Shown here: piece by piece, positions 6,976 through 12,089 of the stretch
How the letters are laid out: every line of letters starts with the position of its first letter
Position numbering within the stretch: the first letter of the stretch is position 1
Assembly: GCA_023245265.1 (NCBI GenBank)
Contig: JAHFKQ010000021.1
Coordinates: 1-12,089, forward strand
From: Candidatus Collierbacteria bacterium
Lineage (GTDB): Bacteria > Patescibacteriota > Microgenomatia > UBA1400 > MFAQ01
Direction of reading: 5' to 3'
Length of the DNA stretch: 12,089 bases
Notes under the pieces: generated by a model
Told to the model about the DNA's origin: nothing
Databases searched by the model: none
What the model saw: the letters and a program-made list of their open reading frames with translations, nothing else
Program-made: the position numbers and the translations under genes

Positions 6976-7011
6976 TTGACAACCGTATACCACGGGGGGT
7001 ATACTAACAAA
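6976..7011 (+). promoter_or_regulatory. Promoter of the repressor-trxA-trxB operon, leaderless type
   Basis: A perfect -35 TTGACA (6976-6981), an 18-nt spacer and -10 TATACT (7000-7005) form the best promoter in the window. The expected transcription start is about 7 nt further, at the ATG at 7012. The message would therefore have no 5' leader, in line with the lack of any SD. Confidence 0.85.
6985..7004 (+). promoter_or_regulatory. CsoR/CstR-type operator
   Basis: GTATACC (6985-6991) and GGTATAC (6998-7004) are perfect 7-bp inverted arms around ACGGGG. The site fills the promoter spacer and covers most of the -10. The ATACC...GGTAT form with a G-rich centre closely resembles operators of CsoR-superfamily repressors. 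The gene directly behind it encodes such a repressor, so it is most likely autoregulated. Binding would block polymerase. Confidence 0.8.
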
Positions 7012-7242
7012 ATGATGACAGCGGATGAAAAGAAAAAATTACAAGTGGCATTGAAGAGGATCCAGGGACAGGTAGGAGGTATAGAAAAAATGATCAATGA
7101 TGATAAAAAATGTGAGGCTGTGGTGACACAAGTGGTGGCATCGATGAGCTCGCTTAAAAGTGTCGCCAAAACTTTACTCGCCGATGCAGTAGACAGTTGT
7201 AATAAAGAAGAATACGCTAAACTATTAAAGAGATTTCTCTAA
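7012..7242 (+). CDS. CsoR-superfamily repressor, CstR-like (thiol/persulfide sensor type)
   Basis: This is a small all-helical DNA-binding repressor of the DUF156/CsoR superfamily. It has 76 aa from the ATG at 7012. The N-terminal signature is LKRIQGQVGGIEKMI (14-28). Cys34 and Cys63 are 29 residues apart, as in CsoR and CstR. The position four residues before the second Cys, a copper-ligand His in CsoR (His-x3-Cys), is Ala59 here. The stretch TQVVASMSSLK resembles the persulfide sensor CstR (ASxSSL) more than CsoR. Copper sensing is therefore unlikely and disulfide or persulfide chemistry between the two cysteines is more likely; this is inference from residues. A palindromic operator overlaps its promoter, and trxA and trxB follow. 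A TTG at 6976 would extend the frame but lies inside the -35. Confidence 0.88.
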   Translation: MMTADEKKKLQVALKRIQGQVGGIEKMINDDKKCEAVVTQVVASMSSLKSVAKTLLADAVDSCNKEEYAKLLKRFL

Positions 7243-7264
7243 ATTACTATTTAAAATAAATATT

Positions 7265-7588
7265 ATGGCAGTAGCAAGGTTTACAGACCAAAATTTTAAC
7301 GAAGAAGTTCTCAAGTCAGAGAGCCCGGTATTAGTGGATTTTTACGCCGATTGGTGTGGTCCATGCCGATTAGTTTCCCCTATCGTAGATGAATTAGCCA
7401 CTACTTATGAAGGCAAGATAAAAGTTGGAAAAGTCGATGTGGACGCTAATTCAAAAGTGGCGGCAGACTATGGAGTAATGAGCATTCCGACGGTAATTCT
7501 GTATCAAAAAGGAAAAGAAGTAACCAGACAAGTTGGTTTTGGTGGTAAAGACGCATATACTCAGATGCTCGATAAACTGGCAAAATAA
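7265..7588 (+). CDS. trxA: Thioredoxin
   Basis: This small cytosolic dithiol protein reduces disulfides and persulfides of client proteins. The 107 residues form one thioredoxin fold: buried Asp25 in VLVDFYADW, active site WCGPC (30-34), and cis-Pro75 in SIPTVILY, with the VGKVDVD strand between. All catalytic positions are intact, and there is no signal peptide. The gene lies 22 nt after the repressor and 1 nt before the reductase, so it is expected to be on the repressor's transcript. No SD precedes the ATG. A TAAAAT 7 nt upstream could serve as an internal promoter, but the region is AT-rich and this may be chance. Confidence 0.96.
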   Translation: MAVARFTDQNFNEEVLKSESPVLVDFYADWCGPCRLVSPIVDELATTYEGKIKVGKVDVDANSKVAADYGVMSIPTVILYQKGKEVTRQVGFGGKDAYTQMLDKLAK

Positions 7589-7589
7589 A

Positions 7590-8561
7590 ATGGCAGAAGA
7601 AAAAATCTGGGATGTCGTCATAATTGGTGGGGGTCCTAGCGGGTATACGGCGGCTCTGTATTTGTCTCGGGCCACTTTATCGGTATTGGTTCTGGCCGGT
7701 ACAAAAGCCGGAGGGCAACTAATGAACACGACTTTGGTGGAAAATTTTCCGGGTTTTAAAGAAGGGGTGATGGGACCAGACTTGATGCTGACAATGGAAG
7801 CTCAAGCCAAAACTTTTGGAACAGAGGTGCGATATGAGAATGTAACCAAAGTTGAACTAAGTGGAGAAATAAAAAAAGTCTGGGTAGGGGAAAAAGAAAT
7901 CAATAGTAAAGTAGTCATTATCTCGACCGGAGCTTCATCCAAGATGTTGGGCTTGGGAGAGGAAAAATGGATGGGTAAAGGGGTCAGTACCTGTGCCGTC
8001 TGTGATGCGGCTTTTTTCCGAGATAAGGTGACTGTCGTGGTGGGTGGGGGTGATGCGGCGATGGAGGATGCTCTAGCTTTAGTTAAGTACGCCAAAGAAG
8101 TTTACCTGGTTCACCGGAGAGGTGAGTTTAAGGCCAGTAAAATTATGCAGGAAAGAGTGAAGGCAAATCAAAAAATAAAAATTCTCTGGATGAGTGAGGT
8201 GGTGGAGGTTATGGGAGCCGATAAACTAAAGACAATCAAAATTAGAAATATTGAATCCCAGGAAGTCAAAGAATTGCCGGTCGATGGACTATTCCTGGCT
8301 ATCGGACATTTTCCGGCCACGGAACTTTTTAGAGGACAAGTGAACCTTGATGAAAAAGGGTTTTTGAAAACGGGTATCACCCATGGAACCGAGGATGTCT
8401 GGTTGGAAGGGTATCCGACGATGACTTCTGTGGAAGGAGTTTTTGGGTGTGGAGATGTGGTCGACTTCAAATATAAACAAGCCATCACCGCCGCCGGTAT
8501 GGGCTGTCAAGCCGCCCTTGATGCCGAGAAATACTTGACCGGAAAAACTTCGAGCTATTAG
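7590..8561 (+). CDS. trxB: Thioredoxin reductase (NADPH-type)
   Basis: This FAD flavoenzyme transfers electrons from NADPH to thioredoxin. The ATG at 7590, one base after the trxA stop, gives 323 aa; upstream in-frame starts lie inside trxA. Domains in order are: the FAD site GGGPSG (13-18) with AGGQLMNT (40-47) and ENFPGF; the NADPH domain with redox-active CAVC (135-138) followed by Asp139; VVGGGDAAMEDAL; and HRRGEFKA, whose Arg pair usually binds the NADPH 2'-phosphate. The FAD domain closes with GCGDVVDFKYKQAITAAGMG. All key residues are present. With trxA beside it, it completes a full NADPH-TrxR-Trx chain under the CstR-like repressor. Its TAG overlaps the stop of the convergent GH3 gene. 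Confidence 0.96.
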   Translation: MAEEKIWDVVIIGGGPSGYTAALYLSRATLSVLVLAGTKAGGQLMNTTLVENFPGFKEGVMGPDLMLTMEAQAKTFGTEVRYENVTKVELSGEIKKVWVGEKEINSKVVIISTGASSKMLGLGEEKWMGKGVSTCAVCDAAFFRDKVTVVVGGGDAAMEDALALVKYAKEVYLVHRRGEFKASKIMQERVKANQKIKILWMSEVVEVMGADKLKTIKIRNIESQEVKELPVDGLFLAIGHFPATELFRGQVNLDEKGFLKTGITHGTEDVWLEGYPTMTSVEGVFGCGDVVDFKYKQAITAAGMGCQAALDAEKYLTGKTSSY

Positions 8562-9640
8562 TTTGGTAGTTTTTGACTGAACTGAGACTTTAGTTTTAGA
8601 ATTCGATAGACTGCTTGATCGAGTTTGGCCTGATCTAAGGTTCCATCCAGGTAGGCCGATAAAATCTTTTTGAGAAGAGGTTCTTCGGGTAAGCCCTGAA
8701 TAATGAGCATATCCTCACCGGCCTTGAGGGCTTCGATGGCCGCATTGTCCTGGGGTAGGCCGACACCTTTCATGGAGAGAGAATCGGTCATAAATATTAG
8801 ATCTTGGCCACCGGGCAAGGTCGACCTTAATTTTTCGATAATGATGGGACTGATGCTGGCAGGTTTAGTATCCAACTCCGGAATTGAAATATGACCGATC
8901 ATGACAATTTTCGCCCCATTATTGATCGCATCGATAAAAGGCAAAAGATCAAAGTTTTTGATTTCATCCCAGCTATAACTTAAAACACCCTTCTTTTGGT
9001 GAGTATCCGAGTCAACTCGACCGTGACCCGGCAAGTGTTTGATGACGCCCACTATCCCTTGAATTTGTAGGGCTTTGAGATACTCGGTAGCGTTGGCTCC
9101 ATCAACAATAGGGTCATCCGCAAAAGAGCGGTCTTCGATAACCGGGTTGTTTTCGGTAATATCGGCGACCGGAGCGAGATCAACATTAAAATCCAGGTTC
9201 TTTAAGGTTTGACCGTGTTGCTGTCCCCAGTAAGCCACCGTTTTTTCTTCGGCCATTTGGCGGGGAGGTGGGGAGCCGTCTTGGATACGAGCTACCTTAC
9301 CTCCTTCTTGATCGATCATTATCCAGCTGAGTGGATCTTGACGATGAATAGATTGGTTATTCCGGAGTATTTCGAGTTCCGATAAGCTTTCAGTATTTCC
9401 CTTGGAATAAATCAGATTGCCACAACTGTCGAGGACTTTCAGGGCATTTTCTTGAATCTTGCCGGTAAAGCTGCAAACTAAGGTCTGGCGAACTTTTTCT
9501 TCAAGAGTCATTTGAGAGAGTTTTTGAGAAATAGGGTCAATGGTGGCGACTTTTGGAGAAAGATTGAGAAAGTTTGGCACGGCCCCGGCGAAGAAAATGT
9601 TGGAGATAACGGTAATAATTGTCACTAAAAAGGAGGACAT
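8558..9640 (-). CDS. Glycoside hydrolase family 3 protein, NagZ-like, exported or membrane-anchored
   Basis: This enzyme probably releases terminal beta-N-acetylglucosamine, as NagZ does in peptidoglycan turnover. It has 360 aa with only the (beta/alpha)8 domain. Residues 4-20 form a hydrophobic stretch near the N terminus, read as a signal peptide or anchor, so it is predicted to act outside the membrane. Hallmarks are the substrate site DQEGGKVARI (110-119), KHLPGHGRVDSDTH (201-214) with the Asp212/His214 acid-base dyad specific to NagZ-type enzymes, and MTDSLSM with the predicted nucleophile Asp286. The catalytic set is complete. It is transcribed divergently from argS. TATTAT ends 7 nt before the ATG and there is no SD. 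Other aryl-glycosidase or phosphorylase specificities within GH3 cannot be excluded. Confidence 0.88.
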   Translation of the reverse strand: MSSFLVTIITVISNIFFAGAVPNFLNLSPKVATIDPISQKLSQMTLEEKVRQTLVCSFTGKIQENALKVLDSCGNLIYSKGNTESLSELEILRNNQSIHRQDPLSWIMIDQEGGKVARIQDGSPPPRQMAEEKTVAYWGQQHGQTLKNLDFNVDLAPVADITENNPVIEDRSFADDPIVDGANATEYLKALQIQGIVGVIKHLPGHGRVDSDTHQKKGVLSYSWDEIKNFDLLPFIDAINNGAKIVMIGHISIPELDTKPASISPIIIEKLRSTLPGGQDLIFMTDSLSMKGVGLPQDNAAIEALKAGEDMLIIQGLPEEPLLKKILSAYLDGTLDQAKLDQAVYRILKLKSQFSQKLPN

Positions 9641-9647
9641 GAATTTA

Positions 9648-9672
9648 ATAATACAGGAAGTGGTGTTAAAAT
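9648..9672. promoter_or_regulatory. Back-to-back -10-like elements for GH3 (minus) and argS leader (plus)
   Basis: On the minus strand, TATTAT (9653-9648) is followed by TAAATTC and the GH3 ATG. On the plus strand, TAAAAT (9667-9672) would start the argS leader near 9679, right before the first base-paired element of that leader. Both -35 regions are weak. This is a prediction from hexamers and spacing only. Confidence 0.4.
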
Positions 9673-9678
9673 AAGGTT

Positions 9679-9823
9679 GCTTTGAAGGGAGTCGCGTCCC
9701 GGAGCTAGCGGAGGAAATGCCGCCGGGGTAGCCCGATATAGCACAAAGAGTTAAAGACTGGGTGGTACCGTCGAAAGACCCCTGACTTGAGTTAAGATTA
9801 TCTTGGCTTAAGTGAGGGGTTTT
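9679..9823 (+). promoter_or_regulatory. T-box riboswitch-like leader of argS
   Basis: This leader is predicted to sense uncharged tRNA and switch argS transcription. The antiterminator reads GGG (9760-9762), the invariant bulge TGGTACC (9763-9769), then the helix GTC-GAAA-GAC (9770-9779) and CCC (9780-9782) closing on GGG. The bulge UGGU would pair with a tRNA 3' end ACCA, fitting an A discriminator base. The CCC is also needed by the downstream terminator, so the two folds exclude each other. Upstream, CTTTG/CAAAG (9680-9684/9744-9748) encloses a GGGA/TCCC hairpin (9687-9700) and a longer one (about 9700-9735, GCTA/TAGC and GCGG/CCGC). A full-size Stem I does not fit in this space. CGC and CGT occur in the first hairpin loop as possible Arg specifiers, but that assignment is uncertain. 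Confidence 0.8.
9779..9823 (+). terminator. Regulatory intrinsic terminator upstream of argS
   Basis: A stem of about 19 positions pairs 9779-9797 with 9801-9819 around a TTA loop. It has one G-G mismatch and a few G-U pairs, and starts with CCCCT/AGGGG. A run of four T and then AATTT follows. No plus-strand gene lies within 1.1 kb upstream, so its purpose is attenuation of argS, not ending another gene. Confidence 0.9.
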
Positions 9824-9839
9824 AATTTATATAAACAAA

Positions 9840-11534
9840 ATGATTAAAGAAGTTATAAAGAAGTCGATAGAAGAGACTTTTGGTTCCGTTAATTTTTCTG
9901 TGGAGCATCCGGGTAAGGAAGAGATGGGTGATTATTCGACTAATATCGCGATGGTGATGGCCAAGCAACTGGGGAAAAATCCCAGGGAGCTAGGGGAGGA
10001 ATTGGTAAGTAGGCTCTTAAAAGACGAAAGATTGATGGAAGTGGTGGAAAGAATAGAGGTGGCCGGACCTGGATTTATTAATTTTTGGATCAAGGACAGG
10101 ATATTGATTGAGGGGTTAAAGGAAATGTTCGGTAAGGATGGACATTGTCTGGATTCGGACTTTATGGCGGGTAAAAAAGTCTTGGTAGAGTACTCGTCGC
10201 CAAATATTGCCAAGAGATTTTCGGTCGGACATTTGCGATCAACCATTATTGGCCAAGCTTTATTTAATCTCTATCGGCACAGCGGAGCCGAAGTAACCAA
10301 TGATAATCATTTGGGAGATTGGGGAACACAGTTTGGCATGATTATTGCGGCGATAGAAGAAAAAAACTTGGAAGTAACCAAGATGAGTGTGACAGAATTG
10401 GAAAACCTGTATGTTGAATTTAATCAGCGAATTGCCGAAACGCCGGAACTTAAAGACAAGGCCAGAGAAGCCTTTGCGCGATTGGAAAAGGGTGATTCCT
10501 CGGCCAGAAAAATTTGGCAAGAATGTATTGGAGTGTCGATGAAGGAGTTTGATGAAATATATCGAAAACTTGGGGTGGAGTTTGAACACGAAAACGGAGA
10601 AAGTATCTATGAAAAGATAATGCCCGGCATAATCAAAGAAGCTCTGGAGAGTGAAGTTGCTGTCGAGGGTGAGAGAGGGGCCTTGATAGTCAAGTTTGAA
10701 AAAGATGGTAAAGAATATATGCCACCGGCTATGCTCCGGAAAGCCGATGGGACAACGACCTACTTCACCCGGGATCTGGCAACTATCCGGAAAAGATTGG
10801 ATGAGCCGGATCTGAAGTCTGATATTTATATTTACGAAGTTGGATCGGAACAAACTCTGCACTTTAGACAAGTATTTGAAGCGGCAAAATTACTTTGGGA
10901 AGAGGCAAAGGAGGTGGAGTTTAAACATGTGGCCCATGGGCTGATGACCTTTGGTGGAGAAAAGATGAGTACCAGAAAGGGAACGACGATAAAACTGGAA
11001 GATGTAATCTATAAAGCCGGGGAGGAGGCCAAACTAATCGCCAAAAATGAGGTGACAGATAATAGTGCGGAAAAAATAGGTTTGGGAGCGGTGAAGTATA
11101 ACGAATTGAGAAGGTCCCCGGAAATTAACTATGACTTTAAATGGGAAGAGGCCTTAAGTATGGAGGGGAATAGCGGGCCATATCTACAATATGTCTATGT
11201 GAGAACAAAGGGAATTCTGGGTAAATTAAAAAATCAAAAACTCGAAATTAAAAACGAGGTTCGACTTAATGAAGACGAAAGGAGATTGGCCAGCTGGCTA
11301 GTGCTCCGGATTGGTGAAGGCGAGATGGTGGAGAGTGCGGCCAAAAATTTTGCTCCTCATCTGGTTTGTCAAACACTGTTTGAGCTGTCTCAAAAGTTTA
11401 ATGGGTTTTATGACCGTAATCGGGTAATTGGAGTAGAGGAGCAAGAATTGAGACTATTACTCGTGGCTGTGACCGGACTGGTGATAAAAAGTGGACTGGC
11501 CGTTTTGGGAATTGAAACTGTAGAAAAGATGTAG
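9840..11534 (+). CDS. argS: Arginyl-tRNA synthetase
   Basis: This cytosolic class I aminoacyl-tRNA synthetase charges tRNA-Arg. The 564 aa match the family. The N-terminal additional domain (about 1-105) contains the GDYSTNIAM and GPGFINFWI signatures. The catalytic domain has VEYSSPNIAK followed by the HIGH motif as SVGHLRS (128-134), DNHLGDWGTQFG and TYFTRDLATI. The KMSKS loop reads KMSTRKG (375-381). The C-terminal DALR-type anticodon domain begins near EGNSGPYLQYVYVR and runs to the end. All expected motifs are intact. No SD precedes the ATG; TATATA and the spacer AACAAA lie just before it, so a second, leaderless promoter after the T-box terminator is possible. A hairpin terminator follows. 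Confidence 0.97.
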   Translation: MIKEVIKKSIEETFGSVNFSVEHPGKEEMGDYSTNIAMVMAKQLGKNPRELGEELVSRLLKDERLMEVVERIEVAGPGFINFWIKDRILIEGLKEMFGKDGHCLDSDFMAGKKVLVEYSSPNIAKRFSVGHLRSTIIGQALFNLYRHSGAEVTNDNHLGDWGTQFGMIIAAIEEKNLEVTKMSVTELENLYVEFNQRIAETPELKDKAREAFARLEKGDSSARKIWQECIGVSMKEFDEIYRKLGVEFEHENGESIYEKIMPGIIKEALESEVAVEGERGALIVKFEKDGKEYMPPAMLRKADGTTTYFTRDLATIRKRLDEPDLKSDIYIYEVGSEQTLHFRQVFEAAKLLWEEAKEVEFKHVAHGLMTFGGEKMSTRKGTTIKLEDVIYKAGEEAKLIAKNEVTDNSAEKIGLGAVKYNELRRSPEINYDFKWEEALSMEGNSGPYLQYVYVRTKGILGKLKNQKLEIKNEVRLNEDERRLASWLVLRIGEGEMVESAAKNFAPHLVCQTLFELSQKFNGFYDRNRVIGVEEQELRLLLVAVTGLVIKSGLAVLGIETVEKM

Positions 11535-11538
11535 GGAT

Positions 11539-11564
11539 AAAAAACCCCGCCTGGTGGCGGGGTT
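11539..11564. terminator. Bidirectional terminator between argS and the 139-aa gene
   Basis: AACCCCGCC (11543-11551) and GGCGGGGTT (11556-11564) form a perfect 9-bp stem with a TGGT loop. On the minus strand a run of six T follows the stem, which is strong. On the plus strand only TTAAAATT follows. It therefore ends the minus-strand gene well and probably also argS. Confidence 0.92.
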
Positions 11565-11568
11565 AAAA

Positions 11569-11988
11569 TTAAGTTGCAGGGTTTAAAACAATTTGAAGTT
11601 TATTAAGGAGGGATTTGGTGACAAACTTGGCTTCATCAACTTCGGCAATGACGGTGACGAGAAGAACTTGATTCTTATCGATAGTGATACCCCGACAATA
11701 ACCAAGATTATTTTCAATCGGAAGAATGGCCGATGGTTTTTGAATAAGATACTCTCCCTCGATAACCAGGGCTTTGGCCATAATGATGGTGGAGAATTCT
11801 AAATGAGCGGCCTTTGCACCCCGGGGGATAACATACATACCAAAGCTATCACGGTGAGGATTGATGGACGAACTATTGATAAGAGAAACTTGGAGAAAAG
11901 GATTGTTGTTTTTTTCGGATAAAAGATCGTGGTCAAATTCCAGGTAGAAATAGTCTAGAACAAGATCCTTGATGGTCAGAAAGTCCAT
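11569..11988 (-). CDS. Uncharacterised 139-aa protein
   Basis: I do not recognise this protein. The ATG at 11988 is preceded by AGGAGG (11998-11993), the strongest SD in the window at a usable distance, so I prefer it to an in-frame ATG at 12033 that lies against a terminator. The 139 residues lack a signal peptide or membrane helix. Alternating hydrophobic residues (PFLQVSLINS, FSTIIMAKALVIEGEYLI, QVLLVTVIAEVDEAKFVT) suggest a beta-rich soluble domain. A single Cys lies in LGYCRGITID. It stands alone, with terminators on both sides, so it is probably monocistronic. A possible -10 TATGCT around 12030 is weak. Function is unknown; a small beta-barrel or binding domain would fit the pattern but is a guess. 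Confidence 0.78.
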   Translation of the reverse strand: MDFLTIKDLVLDYFYLEFDHDLLSEKNNNPFLQVSLINSSSINPHRDSFGMYVIPRGAKAAHLEFSTIIMAKALVIEGEYLIQKPSAILPIENNLGYCRGITIDKNQVLLVTVIAEVDEAKFVTKSLLNKLQIVLNPAT

Positions 11989-12033
11989 CTTTCCTCCTAG
12001 GATTTCAAAGTTTTGTTGGGGAAAGCATATCAC

Positions 12034-12057
12034 AAAAAGCCCCGCTTGCGCGGGGCT
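12034..12057 (-). terminator. Intrinsic terminator of the gene at the right edge
   Basis: AGCCCCGC (12038-12045) and GCGGGGCT (12050-12057) form a perfect 8-bp GC-rich stem with a TTGC loop. On the minus strand it is followed by five T (12038-12034). It would end transcription of the minus-strand gene entering from the right and isolate the 139-aa gene. Confidence 0.88.
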
Positions 12058-12063
12058 GGGCGA

Positions 12064-12089
12064 TTAATTTAGACCTTTAATAAAATCAA
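12064..12089 (-). CDS. C-terminal tail of a minus-strand gene (partial)
   Basis: Only about eight codons are inside the window. The most protein-like frame reads ...DFIKGLN and ends with TAA at 12066-12064, just before the terminator. A second frame, ...LILLKV with TAA at 12071-12069, cannot be excluded. The product cannot be named. Confidence 0.4.

Noticed and set aside
6976..7011. Upstream TTG start for the CstR-like repressor, adding 12 residues
   Set aside because: The TTG is part of the -35 TTGACA and the extra codons cover the promoter and operator. The ATG at 7012 gives the usual N terminus.
7533..7589. Upstream start for thioredoxin reductase inside trxA
   Set aside because: The added residues are trxA sequence read in another frame, and FAD-binding reductases begin a few residues before the GGGPSG motif, as the ATG at 7590 does.
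7642..7648. A second GGTATAC like the operator arm, inside trxB
   Set aside because: A single arm without its inverted partner, lying in conserved coding sequence right after the GGGPSG motif.
8543..8574. Inverted repeat AAAAACT/AGTTTTT over the trxB and GH3 stops as a terminator
   Set aside because: The stem is A/T only apart from one G-C pair and has an 18-nt loop, so it is too weak to call. It may still help 3'-end formation.
11989..12033. ATG at 12033 for the 139-aa protein
   Set aside because: It lies immediately after the terminator T-run and lacks an SD; the ATG at 11988 has AGGAGG at a usable distance.
1..12089. Mobile elements, CRISPR arrays, toxin-antitoxin or defence genes
   Set aside because: No direct-repeat array, terminal inverted repeats, transposase, integrase, nuclease or paired small toxin genes are visible; all sizeable frames are accounted for by the listed genes or are shadows of them.
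1..12089. Alternative genetic code (UGA as Gly)
   Set aside because: All recognised proteins are full-length and motif-complete under the standard bacterial code, with no in-frame TGA to be suppressed.

Overview
The window looks like a gene-dense, moderately AT-rich bacterial chromosome segment. It most resembles the Candidate Phyla Radiation (Patescibacteria), possibly the Microgenomates group. This is inferred from gene content: an archaeal-type ATP-dependent DNA ligase beside bacterial housekeeping genes (pth, argS, trxA, trxB), very short intergenic gaps, compact proteins, and few Shine-Dalgarno sequences. The standard bacterial code fits, because all frames are intact and no gene needs UGA read as an amino acid. 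I see no insertion sequence, integrase, CRISPR array, tRNA or rRNA.

Layout. (1) 3-2784, plus strand: the C-terminal part of the ATP-dependent DNA ligase, a DedA-family membrane protein, and a CaCA-family cation exchanger. (2) 2781-4251, minus strand: a PAP2-family phosphatase followed by a family 2 glycosyltransferase. (3) 4285-6972, plus strand: pth, an unknown 99-aa protein, a major facilitator transporter and an unknown membrane protein. (4) 7012-8561, plus strand: a CsoR-superfamily repressor of CstR type, thioredoxin and thioredoxin reductase, behind a promoter that carries a palindromic operator. (5) 8558-9640, minus strand: an exported or membrane-anchored GH3 enzyme of the NagZ type. 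(6) 9641-11534: a T-box-like leader with its terminator, then argS. (7) 11569-12089, minus strand: an unknown 139-aa protein lying between two terminators, then the tail of one more gene.

Two regulatory systems stand out. Upstream of argS is a textbook T-box antiterminator/terminator pair, but the space for Stem I is unusually small. Upstream of the repressor-trxA-trxB operon is a perfect 7-bp inverted repeat overlapping the -10 element. The repressor keeps both sensing cysteines but lacks the copper-ligand histidine, which points to thiol/persulfide sensing rather than copper sensing.

A third pattern runs through the window. At about eight genes a -10-like hexamer (TANNNT) lies only 6-9 nt before the start codon, with no ribosome binding site. 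This suggests many transcripts are leaderless. The one clearly leadered, SD-bearing gene is the 139-aa protein at the right end.
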